A DNA stretch of 26,646 nucleotides from the NCBI GenBank assembly GCA_021464525.1, contig JADRCO010000775.1, forward strand, positions 1 through 26,646, given 5' to 3'. Position 1 is the stretch's first letter. Each line of letters begins with the position of its first letter. The notes under the pieces were generated by a model. That model did not search any database, was not told the DNA's origin, and was given only the letters and a program-made list of their open reading frames with translations. Below, piece by piece: positions 10,809 to 21,367 of this stretch. Position numbers and translations under genes: made by a program. The stretch comes from Rhizophagus sp. LPA8_4_AMF (taxonomy: Eukaryota; Glomeromycota; Glomeromycetes; Glomerales; Glomeraceae).

Positions 10809-11409
10809 GTTTTGACAGAAAAGTAGTATAATAATAAGAATTATAAATTATTTATTCGGTTAAAAAAAAAAAATTTTTTTCTAGAAAACCTTAAAATGAA
10901 GATCTTTCTTTTTTTGATTTAGTGATTTATGGGTGGCGTGAAAAAAAAATTCACTGCATTAATTATCACATAAATATTGTACGATAATTTATTTAAATTA
11001 TACATAGAAGTGATAAATAACTAATAGATTGATTTGTTAATACACCCATACGCTGTGATTAAAAAAAAAAATTGGAGAAATTTAGATTATGTATAAATTG
11101 ATTTGAATTGTTCAAAATATAGTACGCCTTCATCAAGTATTACAAAAGAATTACGTCATGTTAATCATGTTATGGTTGATCGGTGGATGAACGCCGATCA
11201 ATTTTCGTTGGCTATATATTACGATTTTCGCTGAATGATTTGATCACGTTATTCGTATTGAACGTTGATCATTTTTACTTGACGATATCAACCTGAATTA
11301 TGACAAATTTGATTAATTTAATGACTTTAATAATTTTTTTTATGATTCAGCTTATTTCCAGAATTTGTTATAGTTCATTGATCTCGGTGTGAGGCACCGG
11401 CTGTCGCTA
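10809..11409. other. Upstream flank of gene A and junction between the duplicated units
   Basis: Bases 10809 to about 11045 match the region upstream of gene B. The motif TTTGACAG just upstream of the start codon and a TTCACTGCATTAATT stretch (10950-10970) are shared. Transcription would run leftward, and no clear TATA box is visible. The remainder to about 11409 is not shared. It holds a small hairpin, TTGATCGG at 11176-11183 pairing with CCGATCAA at 11194-11201, and another near 11385-11400 (CGGTG...CACCG). No gene is seen. Confidence 0.5.
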
Positions 11410-12487
11410 GTATTCTGGTAAAAATATACGTTATTTGATGTTATAAAATGTACGGTAAAATGTCGCATTAATATCGTTTTTAAATAAATAGCAAAATTTT
11501 TTATCATGAAATTTGGATGTAATTAAATAGCAGACGCACTCTGAAGCAAACTACATCCATTATTTGAAGTAAATTATCGATTTTATTGGATCTTTATTAA
11601 ATAATTTAATGTTTGGTCAATAGAAATTTTCTATAATTCTTATAATTTCTAACTAATTGATGTCGTCTAGCTTAGAGTTAGAATTGAAAATATTGTATAA
11701 TATCAATATCTTTTATTATTTTAAATATGTATTCATCTGTTCTAGTAAATATATTAATGACTTCAGCACTTAATATTAAAATAATATTTTAAAGAAGCAC
11801 TGCATTTTAACGGAATGTTTCTGGTAATTTAAATTTAAAAAATTCTAGGACTGGTCCGTCCATGACTCTATGAGCTTTAAGACATAGAAGATTACCAAAT
11901 TCCATATTTAACACTAAGAACGTTTGTAATATGAATATTAAAAAAGAATCATTAATTTAGAATTTTAACGATGGTAAACTCTTTTTCTCAAATTAGGACG
12001 TGTTATGTAAAGTGCTTGATAAACTTTGGACGAAAGTATATTTACAGTGTGTTTTGAAAAAAAATTACGGTTGATACAATTCTTTAAATTCCATGTCAAT
12101 TAGTGATTTATATTGAACAAAAAAAAATTTTATTTTATAGAATGAATTTAAATTTATAATACTATATAAAAATTTGGTATCATTTGAACCACTAGTTGCC
12201 AAGAAATTCTATAACTATTGATGATCGGCATCATGATTTTTGACCATCCAAAATGTCTTGACAACCAGTAAGCCAAATAATACTCAAATTTTAGAATTTC
12301 ATATCAAACCTGTTCCACAAAATATAAATATTTTACCCAATTTTACAATCGTTAGGTTTTACATAATAACTGAAATATTCAATTTTTCTAACCATCATTT
12401 TTTTCTATAAATATAAATATTGACTATCCATGAAACTATATAATTGATTTATCCTACTTCAATTAAATAGACTCATTTAAATTTTGT

Positions 12488-15400
12488 TTAATCTTTTTGG
12501 ATTTGTTGATTTTTTCGTACAAAAACTTTTGCGGGAACATAAACTTTACGATAATTTGATGTTAAATCTTTTCCAATTAAGGGAAAATAGCATAAATCTA
12601 CATACAAATTTTCATTATCATTATCATCAAAATTTTCTCCTTCCATAAATGTTTCATCTACTTTAGCATTATATGGAATCCAAACATATTGTGCAACAGA
12701 CTCGTAAATTTTTAGTCTAAACCAAAATATCTTTATAACCTCACAAATTATAGTTGCTGCTAAGTCTTCAACCTTAACTTTCTCTTGAACTTTGATAGTA
12801 CGTAATTCATTCATAGTTTTGTTTAATATTTCTTTATAATATGTAATGAAAGGATGCTCATATGCAGTATCACTTTTTCCATGTATATCAGAAAATCCAC
12901 AATTATTAAGAATCAAATAGATTTGTTTACGCAATTTTGTTGATGCTATACGCATTATTTCATCATTTTCAGCACGATATTTAGAGGCATCAGTTAATAA
13001 TGTGGATAACGAAGATGCTTGATTAATAATGTCTGATTCAAGATGATAATGTTGTCCTGTACTTTGAAAATACTTTGTTGCATAAGAAAATATTGTTTCT
13101 ATAATGTGACGTTGCAAAACTGCTTGAATAAGTAACAGATCATCCTTTTGATTTGTAATTTTAACTGGGCATTTGTAAAGCAATAAAAGTTTTCTGATTT
13201 CTTCTACATTTACAATAGTATCTGGTTGTTTTAAATTTGTTACATATTTCTTTAAATTGTTATTTAATTTTGAAATATCATCATTTATCTTCATAACATA
13301 ATTCTGTGCAACATCTTCTAATTTATAATTTGATAATTCATCTTCAAACGAAGTATTTTCTAATTGATTTATCAAATCGGTATTTTTTTGATATAAGTAA
13401 TCATTTTCAGAATCTAATTCTTTCTTTTCTTTTTCTAAACTTTGTAATTGAATTTCTTTCAATTTTAAAGATTTCTGCAATTGATCAACTTCTTGTTCTT
13501 GCAATTTGATCTTGTTTTGATGTTGTTGATTAATATCTTCAATCTGGTTTTCCAAACCTTTGACGTCATTTTTCAAATTTTTAACAATTATTTGATGTTG
13601 ATTTGTCTCTTCATTGTATTTGTTTGTTAAATTCTCATATTTTTCTTGCAAATTATTATATAATAATTTATGGTCATTAAAATTATTATTTAGTATTTGA
13701 ATTTCTTCTTGAAGTTTACTTTGCATTTGGCTTTCTCTTTGTTCTTGCGACTTGATCTTGTTTTGATGTTGTTGAATTATATCCTTATTCTGATTTTCTA
13801 ATTGCTGAATAATCTTTAAATATTTATCTTCGATTCCTTTAATTTCAATATCTAAATTTTCAACAATTATTTGATGCTGGTTTGTCTCTTCATTGTATTT
13901 GTTCGTTAAATCATCGTATTTTTCTTGCAAGTTATCATATAATGATTTGTACTTATTAAAATTATTATTGGATGCTTGAATTTCTTCTTGAAATTTATTT
14001 TGCATTTGACTTTCCTTTTGTCCTTGCAACTTAATTTTGTTTTGATATTGTTGATTAATATCTTCAATCTTATTTTCTAAGTGATGAATATTCTTTGAAT
14101 ATTTTTCTTCAATTTCTTTAATTTCACTTTTTAGATTTTCAAAAATTTTTTGATGTTGACTTGCCTCTTCATTGTACTTGTTTGTTAAATCATTATAGTT
14201 TCCTTTTAAGTTGTTATACAATTTGTTTTCATCTTGAAGTTTCTCCTTTTCTTCTTTAAATTTTTCAAAAATTTGTTGTATATCATTCTCAATACCTTTA
14301 CTAGCTGAGTTAACGTTATTTAAAAAGATTTTTATAAAAAAAAAGATGTTCTTAAAATTTCTTTCTAAGAGTAAATAAACAAAAAAAAAACAAATAAAAT
14401 TCTTACCAAAGTTCAAACCATATTGAACAGCTAATAAAAAGAAAAATTTGGAAAATTTTAACGTTATATTTTTGGATTAAAAAAACAAGAAGCTTTTGTG
14501 TACTTACCTCCGCTTATTATAGCTGTTTCAGGAGAAGGTGGTATAGAAATAAATCGTACCCTTTTATTAAACGTTTCTTCAATTCTTGATTGCAAATATT
14601 TTGATTCTGTGAATTTACCAACTAACATTAAAGTATAACAATCATCATTATATAAATTTAATTGGGAATCAATCAGTTGTATAATCTTTTCCATAATGGG
14701 ATCAAGCATTGCTTTAACATCTTCAAATTCTATTTTGATAACCCAATTAACTTCAATCATATTATTACGATATTCTCCTTCACAATATTGTATTAAAGCA
14801 GGACAATATTCTAAAAAAATGCATCATAAAATAAATCAATGTACAATAAGTAGCTATTCCACATAATTTGATGAACAAATTAAATTTTTTTTTAAAAAAA
14901 TACTCTACCTTTCAAATTAAGAATGAATTTGGATTTTTTTCCAGTAAATGGAATCAATAAATCACGTTTAATATCACTTTGCAAATATTGTAGTTGTGTT
15001 TTATGATTTTCAGAAAAACGATCAATTGCAGATGAACCAACTTTATGTTCTAAAAATTTAAGAAATTCTTGATATACAAAACTACTACCACAATTATCTT
15101 CAGTTTTTTCTAATATTACACTTAGTATTTCATCTATCAAAATCATCCTTGTTGTTAAATTTATTTTATCATCACCACATTCAACTACAATAAATTTTTC
15201 TAACGAAATAAAATATGATTTTAATAATTTTTAAATTATTTAAAAGAATTATTTGTACTTTTAACTTACTTCCAAATATACCATCGTTCATATATCTCAT
15301 ACAATAAAGGGAAGTAGCTTCGGCTTTTAAAAATGAAATTTTTTATGTCAAAAATACGTAATTATAAACAATAAATACCATTACATAATACATACATTCT

Positions 15401-16084
15401 GTTATAAGTTTCAAGTTCTGACTATCACAATCATTCAATAATCCTGCTTTAAAAGCGCATTCTCTCATAGTCGAAGTCGAAACTTTATAATTATCAGGAA
15501 TCTGTTATGTTTTAAAAAAAAAATTATTTTATAATCAAATCTCAAAGCCAATTCACAAAATATTAAAATTATTTACCGTCAAGATAATAAGAACTTCTTT
15601 ATAAAAATCTCTTGATTCCCAATGCCTACATATCTCTTCTTTCACAATTTTGCCCAATTCACGGAGATAATCAGAAATAGCCTTTTCATGGGATAAAGGA
15701 GGTTCATTTTCCATTTCTCCTAAAAGTAACTTAAATAATTCAACATTATTTCTTTCTAACGCTGGATATCCCCATGATTGCACATTCTCATATTCATCAT
15801 CGTATGATACTACAGTTGGAATTTCATATCTACAAACAGTAATACATCTGACTATCGTATAACTATCATTTGAATATCCAAACCCCTTAAATAAGAAAAA
15901 CTGATAAATTTTTGAGAATAAAATATTTAAGAGAGTAAAATATAACAGATAGAATTAACATACAGAATGCGTGGTTCCAAATTCTAAATTTTATAATGAA
16001 AAATTTATTAGTCAAATAATAACAAAATAGACATAAATAAATATATTCTTACCAATACCAACAACAGTACGACAATCATACATG
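12488..16084 (-). CDS. Hsp70-like (HSPA12-type) pseudo-ATPase domain fused to a repeat coiled coil, gene B
   Basis: This is the tandem paralogue of gene A with the same nine-exon plan: 16054-16084, 15964-15983, 15577-15885, 15396-15501, 15270-15323, 14909-15199, 14508-14810, 14407-14430 and 12488-14304. The joins give 985 codons in phase (984 residues), and all introns are GT-AG (70-102 bases). Key motifs are VGIEFGTTHSGFGYS, PTVVSYDD, ITESEATSLY, VVECGDDKINLTTR, LVGKFTESKYLQ and SGAVQYGLNF. As in gene A, the Hsp70 DFG, GGG and LVGG positions read EFG, GDD/K and LVGK. The coiled coil has two full 93-residue repeats and a partial third, followed by the same 230-residue C-terminal domain plus five residues. 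The last exon has no ATG near its start, which supports splicing to the Hsp70-like exons over a separate gene. The open frame above the acceptor to 14416 is intron and should not be taken as the protein start. Confidence 0.85.
12974..13193 (-). repeat. 220-bp block identical to 7244-7463 (gene conversion tract, copy B)
   Basis: This is the second copy of the perfectly identical block in the C-terminal-domain exon. It is bounded by a C/T difference at 12973 and the next difference at 13194. Flanking exon sequence is visibly diverged. Confidence 0.85.
13652..14209 (-). repeat. Coiled-coil coding repeats in gene B (two full units)
   Basis: Two full units, each of 93 codons, start at 14209 and 13930. 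A partial unit starts at 13651. Both full units carry the 11-residue insert (EEKYSKNIHHL / EDKYLKIIQQL). The second unit ends with SQEQRESQMQSKLQEEIQ and NNNFNDHKLLYNN, identical in protein to the end of the third unit of gene A. That suggests exchange between the paralogues, or descent of both from one ancestral unit. Confidence 0.85.
15964..15983 (-). other. 20-base micro-exon supplying the phosphate-1 loop, gene B
   Basis: The exon lies between a TTTAG acceptor and a GTATGT donor. With the final G of exon 1 it reads E-F-G-T-T-H-S, closer to the Hsp70 consensus than the gene A version. Size, phase and position match the gene A micro-exon, so this structure predates the duplication. Confidence 0.8.
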
Positions 16085-16407
16085 TTTTGACAGAATATTA
16101 GTATAGTAATAAGAATTATGAATGATTTTATTCATCCATTCAAATTTTTTTTATTTAAGAAAACTTTAAAATGATGATCTTACTTTTTTTGTTTTAATGA
16201 TTTGTGAAAAAAAAAAAAAGTTCACTGCATTAATTGTCACATACCATATTGCTTAAAATTATGCATTGGTGTGGTAAATAGTTCATAGATTATTGGATTG
16301 TCTTAATGCATTATCAATGAAATTTTTTTAGTACTAACTATATGTGCAGTTTCCTCCGAAATTTATTCGGGATATAAATTACCCAGATATACGCGGTAGT
16401 AGGAAAA

Positions 16408-16445
16408 TCGGTACGGTACGAATTTGCAAATCAGTACCGTACTGG
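16408..16445. repeat. 38-nt palindrome centred on ATTTGCAAAT
   Basis: The centre ATTTGCAAAT (16422-16431) is a perfect palindrome. The arms 16408-16421 and 16432-16445 pair at ten positions plus two G-T wobbles, with two mismatches next to the centre. CAGATATACG occurs as a direct repeat on either side (16384-16393 and 16459-16468), and CGGTAGTA / TACTACCG form an outer inverted pair. Confidence 0.65.
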
Positions 16446-16921
16446 TTAAATATATACTCAGATATACGAAAGTGGTACTACCGATATTAACCATAAGTTC
16501 CTTAAGTTAGTTTGTTATAATGTAAAGCACACCCTTCTAAATAATATAAGTTGCTAATGACATTTTCAAAAGTCAGCGACATATATAATTATTTCCAGAG
16601 CCTAAACAATATAATTGCTATTCTCGGTCGCAAGCGAAAACTTTATGAGAATGCTTACAGCGTCAAAATAAAGTGGCTAGAAGAAATTATCTGAGAACGG
16701 TCCCCCTGGCGACATAAGGCTATGGAAGGTATACATTTCCCTTAAAGAATAAATGGTAATTAATGTGTGAGCGAAACCTATGCGTTTCATCAGGTCAATT
16801 CCTTGAAATTTCCGAAACATGCTGGTACTGATGAAATTGTCAAAACTATCAAAACTCCAAACTATTAAACTATTTAATTATTAATTTTCGTAGAACATTT
16901 TAAAACATAAATTAAATCGCA

Positions 16922-17068
16922 ACGTTTTTTATTAAAATCATTAAAAAAAAACGTTGGGAACGTTTTTTTCATTAAACTAACTATTAAAAAACCGATTCGC
17001 GATGTTTTTTATTAAACGTTGCGAAACGGGTTTTTTCATTAAATTAATTATTAAAAAACGTTTCGCAA
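16922..17068. repeat. Array of three hairpins with related T6/A6 arms
   Basis: Three consecutive inverted repeats share the plan ACGTTTTTT - ATTAA-rich loop - AAAAAACG. They lie at 16922-16954, 16960-16993 and 17019-17068. The last has the strongest arms, TTGCGAAACG (17019-17028) and CGTTTCGCAA (17059-17068), inside which T6 faces A6. The units also look like diverged direct repeats of one another. Confidence 0.65.
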
Positions 17069-17392
17069 AATAATATTTTAAACTTTTATGAATGAAACTT
17101 ATAAGACTGTTATATTTTGTAGTAATAATTTTAATTATATACGGTGAAAATAAAAAGAGAGAAATTTTTTGAAGGTATTGAATATTTGAATTATGATCAA
17201 AGAGTAACATGTGCAAGGCTAACTGGCGTGTGATTATTGTAAATAAAATACCGAGTTTATTTTATTTTAATTTATCTTAATTTATTAAACAAATGATAAG
17301 TGTGATGTGACTTCGTGACTTCGATCAATTTGTTATTTCACGTGATCAAAGAGTATCGAAGGTTTTGACAATTTCGCCTCAGTTTCAAATTT

Positions 17393-17400
17393 TATATAAA
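17393..17400 (+). promoter_or_regulatory. Possible orphan TATA box
   Basis: TATATAAA is followed by AAAACG, with a CACGTGAT motif about 50 bases upstream and GTGACTTC repeated in tandem near 17306. No gene follows. The nearest open frames are a 21-codon one at 17421-17486 and a 13-codon one at 17464. An AATAAA lies about 110 bases downstream (near 17508). It could drive a short non-coding transcript or be the relic of a lost gene. Confidence 0.25.
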
Positions 17401-18954
17401 AAACGAAGGGAGGGTCCTTTATGGGTATTTGCTTTATTAGTCAAGTTTTTGTAGATAGATATTATGTTTCTTTACGACACCTCTAAAATTTATTGTATAA
17501 TTTGACAATAAATGTTCGCCTTTCTAAGTAAAAATAAAATAAAAATAAAAATAAAATCGACTTTATGAAAAAGTTTCGAATTTTCCCACTTTAAAAAACA
17601 TTTCGACCTTGAATTTTTTGTTTCGACCACAACTACATCAATAGTAACTCAATACAAAAAAAAGTAAATTAATATTAATGAGGAACGTAGTTGTATGGAA
17701 CTGCTAAACAATTTTCTACATGATTTAATAATGAATACACGTTAAGGATATTTTTCCATGGGTTACGGTTACTGAAACTTTTTGATTTTACATATATTTC
17801 TTATTTCTGGAGGACGTATATATTATAAACTGTGATAAAGGAAACTGTTTGATTAATGATGAAAATTATGCGAATGTAATCTAAACTCAAGGATTTCCTA
17901 ATCATCACGAACCAATTGAACCATATAATTTATTTATTCATTTATTTATGTTTTGAGAATACTGCATATGTTTAAGGGAGGCTAAATTGGATGATTTATG
18001 GCACAACATGCCATTCTTATTATTGACATTTCCTCAAACCAAAAATTGTTCTCCATTTTTTTTACGTAATATAGAAAATACATGAGTTTAACAAGCAAAT
18101 TACATTCATTGTACAAGGATTTTATTGTTTTTCACTTTTATCACGCTCTATATTTTAAACTTTTTAATCATTATTTATTTAACCAAATAATGGAAAGTAA
18201 TTATGACTTAAAATTCTACCTAACATCATTCACTTTACATCATAAAAAAAATGCAGTTCAAATAACAAAGAAAACCCAATTTAATCCACCTTGTTTAAGA
18301 AATCTAATGGTGAACAGAATTTTTAAAATCATAATGACATATTTTTTTCTTTTTTAAAATAAAAAATTTGTATGAACGAGTACCCGATCGGATTATTCGG
18401 GTTGACAATTTTTTTTTGCAGATTTTTATAGAAAAAAAAATTATTTCATTTTTAAAAGATTCTATTCTATCTACTTAAGGTGAATTTGCATAGTGGAAGA
18501 TTTTTTTAAGAATTTTTTTTTGTCAATACTTTTAATTGTTTTTTTGTGTTTTGTTTTTATTAATATACTATTTATATCAATTTTTAACCAGGGACTCGAG
18601 ATAGACTTTTAATGGTAAGTTTAATATACGGAATAGCTTTTCTTTGCGTTTCTTTGTTTTTATTAATGTAATTTTCTTCTTTTTTTTTTAAGAACGGGTC
18701 AACTTGTAAGTTAAACGAATAATTCGAGTCGACGTATTGACTTATGATTCGTTACAAATGTTGATCGAATCCCGACTCGTTGATTTGGTTGATGCATTAA
18801 TATTTTGTCAATAGCATTAGAGACATTACCTCCATTTCAATAAAAAATGTTTACCTGAACCGGATAGATTCCGACAGAATCGGTCCGTTCGGAGCTTTTT
18901 TAAGTCGCATAGTTTTAGAGTCGATCAGCAAATGCTACGCTTTTTTAGTGCTAA

Positions 18955-19290
18955 ATGATAAACATCCTCTATATCCCCGGTACAAAAAAAGTGATCGACG
19001 GAAATTTTTTCTTCCCTCGAATTAATTTCGAATTAATCATGTTCATATTTAATTTAATTTATATCTTATTATTTATTCGAAATTCATTAACTGAATACGT
19101 TGATTATCAAAAAGCAAGTATATTGGCGGCTTCAAATGAATCATTATTATGGGGAACCTATCGACCAAATTTATATTTTGGTACAAGACCACGTTTACCT
19201 GAATCATTATTAACAGGGTTAATATGGTTTGGAATCGAGAATATGTCGAGTTTTAATCGTATCCATTAAATAATTAGGAATATTTCATTT

Positions 19291-19333
<43 letters not shown>

Positions 19334-21336
19334 TTTTTTTTTTTCTGTTAAGAAATTAGACATGCGTGTGATCAGGGAGATGGATTAGATGAATATAGTT
19401 TTAAAAAACATGATGGTCGTAATTTTGCTATACAAACACTATCTGATAGTAAAAATAATATTAAATTAACGACAGAATTATTAAAAAATTCTGGAGGAGG
19501 TCACGGTATGAATTATTAAAAAAAGAAATTTTTGATTTTAAAATAAATAATTATTAACTTGATATATAAATTTTAGGCGGAGAATGGGCAGTTCGTATAT
19601 CTGGAACACCAATAAATAATAATAGTAAAAAAAAAATATTTTTTCCTAAAGGAAATATGAACGTGAAATTAATATTTTTTTCATAAATCTTAGAACCTTC
19701 CGGAATTTCATTTCTTTATTATTTTGGACTAGAAGGATATGGTTCAATTGAATTGTCTAATCCATTGGATGAAATGGTGAATATTATTTTTTATATTTAT
19801 ATTACAATTAATATATAGTTATTAGTTTACATAAATTTTTTTGTATAGGGTTTAGATACTCCAGTTGAGCTTAGAGGAGAAACTCCAGATTTAGGACAAT
19901 TCTCAATTATATTAAAAGAAGGTAAAATTAGTTTGTTAAATTTATTTTAATAATCTTTTGCTTAATAACAAGATTTTAAATTTATAGATCCAAATAATAG
20001 GATGCCATCAAATGCTCATTCAAAAGCACCAGCATTAGCCGATTTATCAAAAATTCAATATTGGGGACATTTAGTTCCTGATGGAGATGTTTGGCGAGCT
20101 AGGGGTAAATAGATAATAAAAAAATATTTATTTTACAAACATAAATATTCATACGATTTTATTTTTTTTATTTTTATTTTTTTTGAAAAAAAAAAAGAAT
20201 TATTACAGAATCATTTGATTACAAAATATCAGAAAATAATAATGGATAATCCGGAAATAAAATCTCTTCCTCCACCAAAATATTTGTTTACATTGAGAAA
20301 TGAAGTCAAAAAAAATTCAAATTTTTTTGTTTTTCAAAAGATGGTTGAAGGACCTTTTCAAGTAAGAATTTATATTTGAAAAATGTTTGATATAATAGTG
20401 TGTACGTGTTAACATGTGAAGCTTTTTTTATATATTATTATAGTTTGATATAATATTCCAATCTAATTCATCACCTATTCATCTTGATTGTGAGTAAAGA
20501 ATAATATATGAGAGAATTATTGTTATGTTTTCAAAATATATTCTTTTTCAAATAACTTATCATCATTTACTATTAATGGTTTATTAGCCGAAAGTCTTAC
20601 ATCTGGTCTTAAATCCAAATCTCAAGAATTTGATCAAAGATTTGAAAAAACATTTGGATTGAGTGAAAAGGGATTTAATGATAGTCAAATTTATTTCGCA
20701 CAAACTATTATGAGCAATTTAATTGGAGGGATCGGGTATTCATTCATTTTTATTATATATTTATATTGAGAATACCGTTATTAATTGATCTTTTTTTTTA
20801 ATAGATATTTTTATGGGTCAAGCATTGTTGACAGATCATTTGCAGATGGCGATGAAGATGAAGAAGAATTTTGGACAAAATATCGAGAAGCAGATCCAAG
20901 ATTAACACCACCTTTAGCTTTATTTACAGCAACGCCATCTCGACCTTTTTTTCCACGTGGATTTTATTGGTAATTCGTTTGTTATGTTTATATCCACAAT
21001 GAAATCACTATTTATGAAGAAAAATTCTATTTCATATATTATTAGGGATGAAGGATTTCATCAATTATTAATTGGTAAATGGGACAATGATTTGAGGTGA
21101 GGTTTTATGAGTTTTAATGATCTTTTATTTTTTTTTTATAAATTTAATAATTGTAATTTAATATAATTTTTTCTTTTTGTTAGTTTGGATATTATTAAAC
21201 ATTGGGTTTCTTTAATTGATAATGATGGATGGGTTGCTAGGGAGCAAATTTTAGGAGAGGAAGCTCGAAGCAAGGTTTGGAAATTTTTGGAAGAAAGCAT
21301 TTATTACTTTTTAATTAAAATAAAATATTTGATTTT

Positions 21337-21367
<31 letters not shown>

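Larger units (their letters stand above)
5640..11045 (-). repeat. Tandem segmental duplication, unit 1
   Basis: This unit contains gene A with its flanks and is homologous to unit 2 at about 11410-16310. The similarity covers all nine exons and the introns. It also covers about 235 bases upstream of the start codon and at least 1 kb downstream of the stop. Shared downstream blocks include the stretch around 5871-6000 (matching about 11751-11945) and 5660-5745 (matching about 11420-11490). Boundaries are approximate because similarity fades in AT-rich sequence. Both units point the same way, so the arrangement is a head-to-tail tandem duplication. Confidence 0.8.
11410..16310 (-). repeat. Tandem segmental duplication, unit 2
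   Basis: This unit contains gene B and flanks homologous to unit 1 in the same orientation. The 1.08 kb below the stop codon (11410-12487) holds no gene. Several blocks there match the downstream flank of gene A, for example the stretch beginning near 11751. Unit 2 is shorter mainly because its last exon has two fewer full coiled-coil repeats. Confidence 0.8.
16311..18954. other. Spacer with palindromes and hairpins, no supported gene
   Basis: The spacer between gene B and the glucosidase gene holds a palindrome at 16408-16445 and a less AT-rich unassigned block at about 16600-16860. It also holds tandem hairpins at 16922-17068, a CACGTGAT motif at 17339-17346 and a TATATAAA box at 17393-17400. 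A 91-codon open frame at 18082-18357 shows no recognisable domain and has the composition of the surrounding AT-rich DNA, so I do not call it. The last 100 bases or so before the glucosidase start are somewhat richer in GC. Confidence 0.5.

Noticed and set aside
13306-13509. Plus-strand 67-codon open frame
   Set aside because: It is antisense to the coiled-coil exon of gene B and reflects its repetitive composition.
12488-14416. A 642-codon open frame read as one protein starting at 14416
   Set aside because: Its first 37 or so residues (rich in Phe and Ile) come from exon 8 read in another frame and from intron. A phase-matched acceptor at 14305 joins the exon to the Hsp70-like exons as in gene A.
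16780-16820. Resemblance of GGTCAATTCCTTGAAATTTC to the complement of the universal small-subunit rRNA segment
   Set aside because: The match covers only about 20 bases with mismatches. Neighbouring rRNA signatures are absent, so no rRNA gene or organelle insert is called.
18082-18357. Plus-strand 91-codon open frame
   Set aside because: It has no domain, composition typical of spacer, and no promoter or splice context.
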